Positions 18,472 through 26,438 of a stretch of DNA of 64,000 bases are shown piece after piece. Numbering within the stretch: the first letter of the stretch is position 1; each line of letters opens with the position of its first letter. A program made the position numbers and the translations under genes. Under the pieces are notes generated by a model that did not search any database, was not told the DNA's origin, and saw nothing but the letters and a program-made list of their open reading frames with translations. Origin of the DNA: an uncultured Porphyromonadaceae bacterium (lineage in GTDB: Bacteria; Bacteroidota; Bacteroidia; Bacteroidales; Muribaculaceae); the NCBI GenBank assembly GCA_900541835.1, contig UQLL01000002.1, forward strand, positions 87,361 to 151,360, written 5' to 3'.

Positions 18472-18581
18472 CGACAAACGCCCCCTATACGGCAGTAACA
18501 CGCGCAAGCGTATGCGGTAGCAGTATATATAAATATACTGTAGGGGAGTGGTATGCCCTTATCAGCGCATCACCGGCGAGT

Positions 18582-18646
18582 GTGTCGGCTTTTCATTCAT
18601 TCACCTCCGGCATCCGCCTGCGGGTGAATGAATGAAAAGCCGACAC
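18582..18646. repeat. 24-bp perfect inverted repeat
   Basis: The arms at 18582-18605 and 18623-18646 are perfect complements over 24 bp (they begin GTGTCGGCTTTTC and end GAAAAGCCGACAC), with a 17-base loop. It lies between divergent promoters, so a terminator role for an annotated gene is unlikely, although it could end the transcript from 18369. Confidence 0.8.
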
Positions 18647-18667
18647 GCGTCACGACGGCCCCGCAAA

Positions 18668-18699
18668 TTTGCGCGGACGGAAAATTCTCACTAAATTTG
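18668..18699 (+). promoter_or_regulatory. Promoter for the 2052-residue secreted protein
   Basis: TTTG at 18668-18671 and TAAATTTG at 18692-18699 are spaced as -33 and -7 elements. The start codon at 18944 is about 240 bases downstream, leaving an unusually long leader for this window, where most leaders are under 60 bases. Confidence 0.6.
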
Positions 18700-18719
18700 C
18701 CGACGAGAAAGACTAACTA

Positions 18720-18889
18720 ATGAAGTTGTTTCGACTTATTTCTTTGTCAAGATTTCAGCAGATATCCGAGGGGATTTTCATACACGAAGAGGGAGCGATG
18801 CGGGCATCGTGACCGATGAGTGGATGGAAATACACCGGATAGATGTTGAAAGATTGACAAAGAGAAGTTAATCATTAGAACAACTTCAT
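18720..18889 (+). ncRNA. Nested-palindrome leader element (candidate structured leader or MITE)
   Basis: Arms pair in register around a centre near 18802: ATGAAGTTGTT (18720-18730) with AACAACTTCAT (18879-18889), TCTTTGTCAA (18741-18750) with TTGACAAAGA (18854-18863), TATCCG (18763-18768) with CGGATA (18836-18841), and CGATGC (18796-18801) with GCATCG (18804-18809). The complement of the left end also recurs at 18915-18926. A 30-codon open frame starts at the ATG at 18720 and ends at 18812. It lies between the promoter at 18692 and the gene at 18944, so it would be transcribed as a long hairpin leader; a mobile miniature element is the alternative. Confidence 0.5.
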
Positions 18890-18943
18890 AAATTTTCAGA
18901 TTCGCAAATAAGTAGAAACAACTTCAATAATAACCTCAAGACA

Positions 18944-21900
18944 ATGCAATCTTCACCAAGACGCCGCCTGGCCCTGTACGGCCTTGCGGCGGCCCTGCTG
19001 TTCCCGGCATGGGCACTGGCAGCATCGGAGGTGGCTTCTCCCCCGCCCGAGCTGCAGCTGAGCCTCACACAGGCCCCGGCGGCCATGCCCGCCGCCACCT
19101 CCTACCGACAGCCTAAAAGCACACTGAGCCTCGCCCCCGAGGGTGCCATCACCCCTCCGCGAACTGCAGCCGACGCTCCACGGAGCGCCACCCGCAAGTC
19201 GGCACGCACCGCCACCCCCGCCTCCCTGGCAGGCAAGAAAGTGATGACCGTCCGCACGCTGCGCTCCGACTCCTTCGGCGACGACGGCAACTCATGCACC
19301 GTCTCCGCCGTCGGCTCCGACTCCATCCTCATCCGCGGCTTCTGGAACAACGCCGTATCCCTGAAAGCCAAGGTGGAGGGCGACTCCATCTTCATCCCCA
19401 ACCAGGTAGTAGGCCAGATGGTCGACAACGGCGACATCGACATCGCCTACTGCCTGAGCAACGGCAAGCCCGACCGCAAGCGCGTCATCAAGGGCGTCAT
19501 CAATGCCGACGGCTCCATATACATCCCCGACTGGTGGGGCATATACGTAGTGGCAGGCACCAACAAGGACCGCTACCCGTACGCAGGCTACGACACGCGC
19601 ATCCTGCCCGCCAACGCCACCATGTCGTTCAACTTCGCCGACGGCACGCACGTCGACCACAGCGTCCACGTCACCCAGCCCTACGACAACCGCGTCTACA
19701 TCACCAACTTCGGCGACTACGGCATGACCGTCTACGTAGACCTCGACCCGCAGCGCGGCGGCGCCATACCCACACAGTGCGCACGCCAGTATCCCGCCAA
19801 CAAGGCCAACTTCATGACCTGCGCCATCGGCTCCTACGCCGACGGACAGCCCCAGGACATCACACCGACCATCCACCTCAAGAACGCCCCCGCAGGCGTC
19901 GGCAACGTGCTCGAGTGGGGCAACTGGTCGGCCATCTCCCAGGGCACCCAGCTCATGTTCTTCGGCGCCATCACCGACGGCAAGATCACCTACGACGGCA
20001 CATTCACCTATCCCGAGGCCGTGACGGGCCAGCTCCGTGGCACCGGCACCGAGGCAGACCCGTACCTCGTGTCCTCGCTCAAGGACATGCAGGTGCTCGC
20101 CCGGATGGTCAACTCAGTGCCAGAGAGCGAGTACAACGCCTTCCTCAACGGCGTCAGCTGCGCACGCGTCCTCGAGGGCAAGCACATCCGCCTGACCCAG
20201 GACATCGACATGGGCTCCACCCTCTTCACCCCCGTCGGCGCCGACGCCTACCACTACTTCGCAGGCACCTTCGACGGCCAGGGCCACACCATCAAGAACC
20301 TGAGCATCTACTCCAACACCGGCCTGGCCGGCCTCTTCGGCCTCGTCGACGCCAAAGGCGTAGTGAAGAACCTGCGCCTGGACAGCCCCAAGGTCACCAG
20401 CAACTTCCAGACCGCCGGCACCGTGGCCGGATGGAGCTTCGGCACCACCGACAACTGCCACGTCACCGGCGCCGACGTCACGAACTACGCACGCATCGCG
20501 GGCGGCCTCGTCGGCGTGGGCCACGTCGTGACCAGCTGCACCGTCAAGGATTCCCGGATCCTCGGCGCCAACGGCAACCCCGGCGGCATCGCCGGCAGCG
20601 TCGACAGCCTCATCACCGACTGCCACGTGGAGCGCACGCTCGTCACCGGCGCCACCGGCCAGGCCGGGCTCCCCGCAGGCGGCGTGGTCGGAGCCCTCAC
20701 CGACGGACACGGCGCAGACCTCAGCTTCACCGGCACCGTCGACACACGCACCTACATGTGCACCATGTCCACCGGCGGCGTGGTGGGCGTCCTGAGCAAC
20801 TCCACCCTCGAGCGCTCATTCGCCAACGGCGAGGTCATGGCAGGCCCCACCGACAACTACTCCCGCCCCTCCGCGGCAGGCGGCGTCGTCGGCAAGGCAT
20901 ACGGCTCAGTGATAGAGAACTGCTTCTTCACCGGCAAGGCATCCACCTACACCAACCGCATGGCGGGCGGCATCACCGGCTGGCTCGTCAACGACGTCCG
21001 GGGCACCGACACCATCGCCCCCGTCGTCCGCAACTCGTACACCGCATCCGTGATCTCCTCCGAGACATACCTCTACGACAAGGAGAACGAGGCCCGCGAG
21101 ACCATCGGCTGGATCGACGCCGCATGCTCCCCCACGCTCACCAACCTCTACTACGACAACCAGCTCACCAACCTCAACTCCACCCGCTTCGGCACCACCA
21201 CCGCCGCGCTCACGTCCGGCACCCCGCTGCAGGGCCTCGACGCCGCCGTGTGGCAGTACCAGGCAGGCCAGTACCCACGGCTGAAGGCCACGGCAACCAC
21301 GCCCAACGCCCTCGCCGCAGCCTCCGCCATCATCCTCCCCGAGCGCTCGTCGCTCAAGAAAGTGTCCGCCGACGCACAGCTACATCCCCTCGGCGACGTA
21401 ACCTACTCCCTGCTCGACGGCGGCAAGTTCTCCACCATCCAGGGAAATGTGCTGAAAATCTCCGATGACTTCGGCACCGACACCATCGTCGTCGCCAACG
21501 GCGCCGTCTCCTACGAGCTCGAGCTGCGCATCGCCCCCGTTCCCTTCGAGGGCGAAGGCACCGCCGAGAACCCCTTCCTGCTCCGCACCCGCGCCGACAT
21601 CCTCACCCTGGCGCACGTCACCACCGAAGTGCTCCAGACATTCCCCGGCGACCACTTCCTGCTCGCCAACGACATCGACATGGAGAACGACTCCACCTTC
21701 ATCGGCATCTGCGCTCAGCCCGGCACCGCCGGCACCTTCAACAAGTTCGCAGGCATCTTCGACGGCGGCGGCCACTCCATAAAGAACCTGCACATGCGCA
21801 TGATCCCCTGGGCCACCGCCCCCTGGGAGTCCGCCGACGGCCAGGGCACCCCCGACTCCAAGAACGCCAACGGCGTCATGGGCTTCTTCGGCCGCCTCGC

Positions 21901-24900
21901 CCCCGAGGGCATCATCCGCAACCTCGTCATCGACCCCAGCTGCGACTTCCACTTCTGGTCCCGCTCGGGCGCCATCGTGGGCCAGAACGAGGGCCTCGTG
22001 GAGAACTGCCGCAACCACGCCGACGTATGGGCCGCCTCCGCAGTACCCGGCGGCATCGTCGGCGAGAACCGCAAGGGCACCGTGCGCCGCTGCTACAACT
22101 CCGGTACCGTCACCACCGGCTCCACCGGCGCAGGCGGCATCGTCGGCACCGGCAACGGCCGCGTCGAAGAGTGCGTGAACGTCGGCCCCGTCCGCGCCAT
22201 GCTATGGACCAAGTTCGTCACCAACGCCAAGAGCGTGTACCGCGTCGGAGGCATCCAGGGCGAGAACCAGGGCACCGACTTCTACGACTGCGTCAACCTC
22301 GGACCCGTGAGCGGCTACAAGGAAGTCGGCGGCATCGCAGGCCAGCTCGCCAACGTCACCTCCACCACCGTGCTCGGCCACAACGAGCTGCACCGCGTCA
22401 TCAGCCTCGGCGACATCAGCAGCCAGGAAGAGGCCACCGTCGGCGCCCTCGGCGGCACCAACGGCACCCACGGCGCCATCGAACACGCCCACTGGGACGC
22501 ACAGATAATTCCCCACAAGGCCCACGGCGCGCTCACCCTCCAGGGAACCGAAGGCCTCACCACCGCACGGCTCACCTCCGGCACCCCCCTCCAGGGCTTC
22601 TCCGCCGACGTATGGGACTTCGCCAAGGGCCAGTACCCCGTGCCCGCCTGGTGCAAGGACGAGCCCCTGCTCCGCCACGCCCGCTCCCTGGTAGTGACCA
22701 TGGACCCGGCCTACACCTCCGCCAACTTCCACGGCACCGCCACGCTCGCCGGACTGGCAGGCCACGCCTGGACCCTCGACGACGGCTCGCCGTACACCAT
22801 CGCCGGCAACACCCTGTCGGCCCCAGCCACCGTCACCGAGCCCGTCGCAGGCACCCTGCGCGGCACCTCCGGCGGCTACGACCGCGTCATCAGCCTCGTC
22901 ACCAACATACCCGTACCCCTCCAGGGCGCAGGCACCGAGGCCGACCCGTACCGCATCACCAACGCCGACGAGTGGCTCGCACTCGCCGCATACATCCCCG
23001 CAGCCAAGGACGGCTTCGCAGGCCGGTTCATCAAGCTCGCCAACGACATCGACTTCGCCGACAAGCAATTCAAGCCCCTCTTCATCGGCACAACGCTCCT
23101 CGAAGGCACACTCGACGGCGACGGCCACACCGTGAAGAACATCGCCTACACCGCCGTCAACAGCTACGAGGCAGCCGTAGGCGCCATCGACGGCACCGGC
23201 CTGCTCCGCAACTTCCGCGCACAGGGACAGATCAGCACCGCAGTCGCCAACACAGGAGCAATAACGTCCAAAGTCTACGGACGGCTCGAGAACTGCGAGA
23301 ACCTCGTCGACCTCACCGCCACCAAGGGTGCCGGACACTCCGGCTTCGGATACTTCTACCACGGAGCCCGGGCCGACAAGGTAGTCAACCGCGCCACCAT
23401 CACCGGCGCCAACGGCCAGCTCGCAGGCATCTCGCACAACGTCTCCGACATGGGCTGCACCTTCACCGACTGCGCCAACTACGGCACAATCAAGTCCACC
23501 TCCACCGCCACCTCGTGCAACAACTTCGGCGGCCTCGTGGCCACCTGCAACCCCGCAACCTTTGTCCGCTGCTTCAACGACGGCAAGTTCATCTTCGGCA
23601 AGCCCGACTGCTCCAACCAGGTAGGCGGCATCGTCGGCAACGCCACAGCCACCACCGCCACCTCCGTCCAGCCCATGGTCATGACCGGCTGCTACAACCT
23701 GTCGGACATCGTGGCCGGAAACATCCTCGGCGGCCTCGTGGCCAACCTCGCCAACGCATGCGCGCTCGAACTCACCGACTGCTACAACCGAGGCAAGATC
23801 TCGTCGGAGACCACCAAGTCCGGCACCAGCGGCCTGGCAGGCATCACCGCCTACTACTCCGCAGGCTCCACGCTCCGCAACTGCGTCAACTACGGCCTCG
23901 TGCACTCCGACAAGAACGTCTTCCCGGCAGGCATCACCGGCACCTACAAAGGCACCCCCACCGAGGCCAAGCCCGTGCTGCTGACCAACTGCCACAACTA
24001 CGGCGACATCGAGGCACTAGGCAACCAGGGCGTAGGCATCATGGGATGCGCCGCCGCCTGGGTGACCATCGACTCCTGCTCCAACAGAGGCGACATCACC
24101 GGCGGCTGGGGCCTGGCCGGCATCTGCGGCAACTACTCCGCCGCCAACACCCGCATCACCCGCTGCTGGAACTCGGGCGACATCACCACCTCCTCCTACC
24201 GCGCAGGCGGCATCACAGCATGGGGCAACATGCAGGGCGAGATCTCCGACTGCTACAACCTCGGCGACATCGCCACCACCAGCACCATCAAGGGCACCGC
24301 GGCAACGTCAGGCTCCAGCATCGGCGGCATCTCCGGCTACACCGGCGCCATCATCACCCGCTGCTACAACCTCGGCACCATCACCGGCGCCTCCCGCGTG
24401 GGCGGAATCACCGGCGAGGTCTTCAAGGGCCGCACACAGCTCATCGGCTGCTACAACGCAGGCGAGATCGTGGCCGACCCCGACACCTGCGGCTCCCTCA
24501 TCGGCCTCAACACCGCCTCCGGGGCCAGCTGGAACGCCGACAACCTCGTCAAGGACTGCCACTACATCGCCCAGGCAGTGCAGCCCGACCACGACGCCGC
24601 ATTCCCCGGCCTGCTCACCCAGAGGCAGCTCTGCGCCATCGACCTCGGCCAGGGCTGGACAAAGGGCGACGACTTCACCTATCCCACCCTGGCGGCCAAC
24701 GCCTCCGACGAGGCCCTGCTGGCCGCAGCCTGCATCATCTTCGACGGCAACGACACGCCCGCACACGTCACCTACAACTTCTCCGTAGGCTGCCCAGAGG
24801 GAGTGGCATGGTCCTCCGACCGCCCCGAAGTGCGCTTCGACGGCACCCGCGTACGCTTCAACAAGGCATACATCGGCCCGATGACGCTCACCGCACGCCT

Positions 24901-25102
24901 CGGCGACCTCACACGCACCTTCAGCCTCAACGTCGACAACCCCACCGGCGTCGACGAGGTGGACGGAGCCGAAATCCTCACCGAGCAGTACTACACCCTC
25001 GACGGAGTGCGCATCCCCGCACCCACCGCCGCAGGCATCTACGTCGTGACCCGCACCTACACCGACGGCACCCGCCGCACCTCCAAGGTCCAGGTCCGCT
25101 GA
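18944..25102 (+). CDS. Giant secreted repeat protein with GLUG-like beta-helix modules
   Basis: The 2052-residue protein has a signal peptide (~1-27, WALA-A). After a domain of unknown type (~90-360) it carries three copies of one module, beginning GTGTEADPY (~365), GEGTAENPF (~869) and GAGTEADPY (~1328). Each continues with a DIDM/DIDF-containing strand and FAGTFDGQGHTIKNL-like strands, then many short GG-[IL]-[VAT]-G repeats of GLUG type, expected to form right-handed beta-helices. Strands alternate with CYN turns. The last ~40 residues (YYTLDGVRI, GIYVV, KVQVR) resemble short C-terminal secretion or anchoring tails of Bacteroidota surface proteins. Probably a cell-surface adhesin or host-facing protein; no catalytic motif is seen. 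A REP-derived stretch lies near residues 70-82. Confidence 0.75.
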   Translation: MQSSPRRRLALYGLAAALLFPAWALAASEVASPPPELQLSLTQAPAAMPAATSYRQPKSTLSLAPEGAITPPRTAADAPRSATRKSARTATPASLAGKKVMTVRTLRSDSFGDDGNSCTVSAVGSDSILIRGFWNNAVSLKAKVEGDSIFIPNQVVGQMVDNGDIDIAYCLSNGKPDRKRVIKGVINADGSIYIPDWWGIYVVAGTNKDRYPYAGYDTRILPANATMSFNFADGTHVDHSVHVTQPYDNRVYITNFGDYGMTVYVDLDPQRGGAIPTQCARQYPANKANFMTCAIGSYADGQPQDITPTIHLKNAPAGVGNVLEWGNWSAISQGTQLMFFGAITDGKITYDGTFTYPEAVTGQLRGTGTEADPYLVSSLKDMQVLARMVNSVPESEYNAFLNGVSCARVLEGKHIRLTQDIDMGSTLFTPVGADAYHYFAGTFDGQGHTIKNLSIYSNTGLAGLFGLVDAKGVVKNLRLDSPKVTSNFQTAGTVAGWSFGTTDNCHVTGADVTNYARIAGGLVGVGHVVTSCTVKDSRILGANGNPGGIAGSVDSLITDCHVERTLVTGATGQAGLPAGGVVGALTDGHGADLSFTGTVDTRTYMCTMSTGGVVGVLSNSTLERSFANGEVMAGPTDNYSRPSAAGGVVGKAYGSVIENCFFTGKASTYTNRMAGGITGWLVNDVRGTDTIAPVVRNSYTASVISSETYLYDKENEARETIGWIDAACSPTLTNLYYDNQLTNLNSTRFGTTTAALTSGTPLQGLDAAVWQYQAGQYPRLKATATTPNALAAASAIILPERSSLKKVSADAQLHPLGDVTYSLLDGGKFSTIQGNVLKISDDFGTDTIVVANGAVSYELELRIAPVPFEGEGTAENPFLLRTRADILTLAHVTTEVLQTFPGDHFLLANDIDMENDSTFIGICAQPGTAGTFNKFAGIFDGGGHSIKNLHMRMIPWATAPWESADGQGTPDSKNANGVMGFFGRLAPEGIIRNLVIDPSCDFHFWSRSGAIVGQNEGLVENCRNHADVWAASAVPGGIVGENRKGTVRRCYNSGTVTTGSTGAGGIVGTGNGRVEECVNVGPVRAMLWTKFVTNAKSVYRVGGIQGENQGTDFYDCVNLGPVSGYKEVGGIAGQLANVTSTTVLGHNELHRVISLGDISSQEEATVGALGGTNGTHGAIEHAHWDAQIIPHKAHGALTLQGTEGLTTARLTSGTPLQGFSADVWDFAKGQYPVPAWCKDEPLLRHARSLVVTMDPAYTSANFHGTATLAGLAGHAWTLDDGSPYTIAGNTLSAPATVTEPVAGTLRGTSGGYDRVISLVTNIPVPLQGAGTEADPYRITNADEWLALAAYIPAAKDGFAGRFIKLANDIDFADKQFKPLFIGTTLLEGTLDGDGHTVKNIAYTAVNSYEAAVGAIDGTGLLRNFRAQGQISTAVANTGAITSKVYGRLENCENLVDLTATKGAGHSGFGYFYHGARADKVVNRATITGANGQLAGISHNVSDMGCTFTDCANYGTIKSTSTATSCNNFGGLVATCNPATFVRCFNDGKFIFGKPDCSNQVGGIVGNATATTATSVQPMVMTGCYNLSDIVAGNILGGLVANLANACALELTDCYNRGKISSETTKSGTSGLAGITAYYSAGSTLRNCVNYGLVHSDKNVFPAGITGTYKGTPTEAKPVLLTNCHNYGDIEALGNQGVGIMGCAAAWVTIDSCSNRGDITGGWGLAGICGNYSAANTRITRCWNSGDITTSSYRAGGITAWGNMQGEISDCYNLGDIATTSTIKGTAATSGSSIGGISGYTGAIITRCYNLGTITGASRVGGITGEVFKGRTQLIGCYNAGEIVADPDTCGSLIGLNTASGASWNADNLVKDCHYIAQAVQPDHDAAFPGLLTQRQLCAIDLGQGWTKGDDFTYPTLAANASDEALLAAACIIFDGNDTPAHVTYNFSVGCPEGVAWSSDRPEVRFDGTRVRFNKAYIGPMTLTARLGDLTRTFSLNVDNPTGVDEVDGAEILTEQYYTLDGVRIPAPTAAGIYVVTRTYTDGTRRTSKVQVR
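19151..19189 (+). repeat. Degenerate REP-like copy inside the giant gene
   Basis: ACCCCTCCGCGAACTG followed by GACGCTCC-AC-GGAGCG matches the intergenic copy at 18404-18442 with a few substitutions and one extra base. It encodes a Pro/Arg/Ala-rich stretch just after the signal peptide region. Confidence 0.65.
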
Positions 25103-25123
25103 CGCCGACACGCACTCACTGAA

Positions 25124-25155
25124 AAGCGGGGTCCCGGTCTTCCGAGGCCCCGCTT
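25124..25155 (+). terminator. Terminator of the giant protein gene
   Basis: AAGCGGGG (25124-25131) pairs with CCCCGCTT (25148-25155) around a 16-base loop, beginning 21 bases after the stop codon and followed by GCTTT. Confidence 0.65.
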
Positions 25156-25275
25156 GCTTTGCGCCTTAAAGGCTCTAAAGCCCTTAGACCTTAGAGACCT
25201 CATGTCCCTCCCAATGAGCCTGCAAGACAAAGCTCGCGGCAGTGACGCCGCGGGCCGTATTTGACTCTGCAATCG

Positions 25276-25297
25276 ACACCGGGCTTCAGCCCGGTGT
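25276..25297. repeat. Palindrome spanning the lpxK stop codon
   Basis: ACACCGGGCT (25276-25285) and AGCCCGGTGT (25288-25297) are perfect arms. The lpxK stop codon (25286-25288) lies in its centre, so the last four codons come from the palindrome. Confidence 0.75.
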
Positions 25298-26401
25298 CTC
25301 CCGCTTCCTCGGTTGCTTGTCGATTGCCACTTTCAGCTTGGCGATGAAGCCGGGGGTGGCATTGTACTCCGGCCGTATCTGCATCTCTATCGGCATATGG
25401 AACGTATACGGCTTCAGCGCCTCCGGGAAGAACGGGTTGTGGAGCATCCGCCCTGCATCCTTCTCGGTGGTCACTATCACCTTCCTCGCCCCCTTCAGAT
25501 GCGCGTACTTGCGCTCCATCTTCACCAGGTCGGCGGTGGAGAAGTCGTGATGGTCGTCGAAGTGCATCACCTTGATGCGGGCCTTGCAGCGGCGGCACAC
25601 CCGTATCAGCGGACGCGGGTTGGCAATGCCCGTCACCAGCAGGATAGTATCGGCCGACGTCAGGCTCTCAAGCTCCAGCGCATACGGCGCCTCATCCTCG
25701 AAGACGGGCCGCAGACCCAGGTAGCGCGTACTCGCGAAATACAGGCTCTGGTACTTCAGCAGGCGCAGAGAGTCGGAGACGATGCGCGTATCCACAGGCT
25801 TCAGAGTCTCCGGGCACTTGGTGACCACCACGAAGTCGGCCCGGTTCATGCCCGAGATGTGCTCCCGCAGGCGCCCCAGCGGCAGCAGCTTGTCCTCGTA
25901 CACCGGCCGGTGATAGTCCATCAGCAGGATGGAGACCTTGGGCCTGACGTAGCGGTGCTGGAAAGCGTCATCGAGCACCACCAGGTCGATGTCCGGGAAG
26001 AGCTCCAGCAGGCGGTCAATGCCGCGGACCCGGCTCTCGCACACGGCCACACGCACACGCTTGCCGAACTTCTGGAACATCTGGTACGGCTCGTCGCCGA
26101 TGGTGGCGGGAGTAGACTTGGAATTGGCCAGCAGGAAGCCTTTCGTCCTGCGCTTGTATCCCCGGCTCACCACACCGATGCGGTACTCGGTCTGCAGGTG
26201 GCGCAGCAGCAGCTCCACCATGGGAGTCTTGCCGGTGCCGCCCACCGAGAGATTGCCCACGCATACCACCGGCACTCCGTACACCTTCTGCCGCAGCACG
26301 CCGAGGTCGAAGAGCTTGTTGCGCACCTCGGTGCCGGCGCGGAAGAGCCACGACAGGGGAGTCAGCGTCAGCGTCAGTAGTTTGCCGGTAGTCGTTTTCA
26401 T
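25286..26401 (-). CDS. lpxK: Tetraacyldisaccharide 4'-kinase
   Basis: The 371-residue inner-membrane-associated kinase phosphorylates the lipid A disaccharide precursor at the 4' position, so the cell makes lipid A. The P-loop GNLSVGGTGKTP is at residues 49-60; downstream SRGYKRRTKG, IGDEPYQM and the Walker-B-like LVVLDDAFQHRYV (~139-151) are all LpxK signatures. A short hydrophobic stretch near the N-terminus (~8-20) fits membrane association. It starts 37 bases after sppA and is the last gene of the minus-strand run. The stop codon lies inside a palindrome, so the extreme C-terminus may be a recent replacement. Confidence 0.92.
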   Translation of the reverse strand: MKTTTGKLLTLTLTPLSWLFRAGTEVRNKLFDLGVLRQKVYGVPVVCVGNLSVGGTGKTPMVELLLRHLQTEYRIGVVSRGYKRRTKGFLLANSKSTPATIGDEPYQMFQKFGKRVRVAVCESRVRGIDRLLELFPDIDLVVLDDAFQHRYVRPKVSILLMDYHRPVYEDKLLPLGRLREHISGMNRADFVVVTKCPETLKPVDTRIVSDSLRLLKYQSLYFASTRYLGLRPVFEDEAPYALELESLTSADTILLVTGIANPRPLIRVCRRCKARIKVMHFDDHHDFSTADLVKMERKYAHLKGARKVIVTTEKDAGRMLHNPFFPEALKPYTFHMPIEMQIRPEYNATPGFIAKLKVAIDKQPRKRETPG

Positions 26402-26438
26402 GCCAATAGTGATGGTTTACAGTCAGTATGCGTCGTTG

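Larger units (their letters stand above)
18131..18943. other. Repeat-rich intergenic tract without a confirmed gene
   Basis: The 813-base gap between divergent genes holds a minus-strand promoter, a 10-bp inverted repeat next to a plus-strand promoter with no annotated gene behind it, a direct repeat flanking a REP-like palindrome, a small palindrome CAGTATAT/ATATACTG (18521-18540), a 24-bp perfect inverted repeat, a second plus-strand promoter and a nested-palindrome leader before the 2052-residue protein. Only very short open frames occur. Confidence 0.7.

Noticed and set aside
22027..25122. A 1031-codon alternative-frame product inside the giant secreted protein gene
   Set aside because: Arg/His/Pro-rich composition typical of an out-of-frame reading of GC-rich DNA; the primary frame has a signal peptide and repeats.
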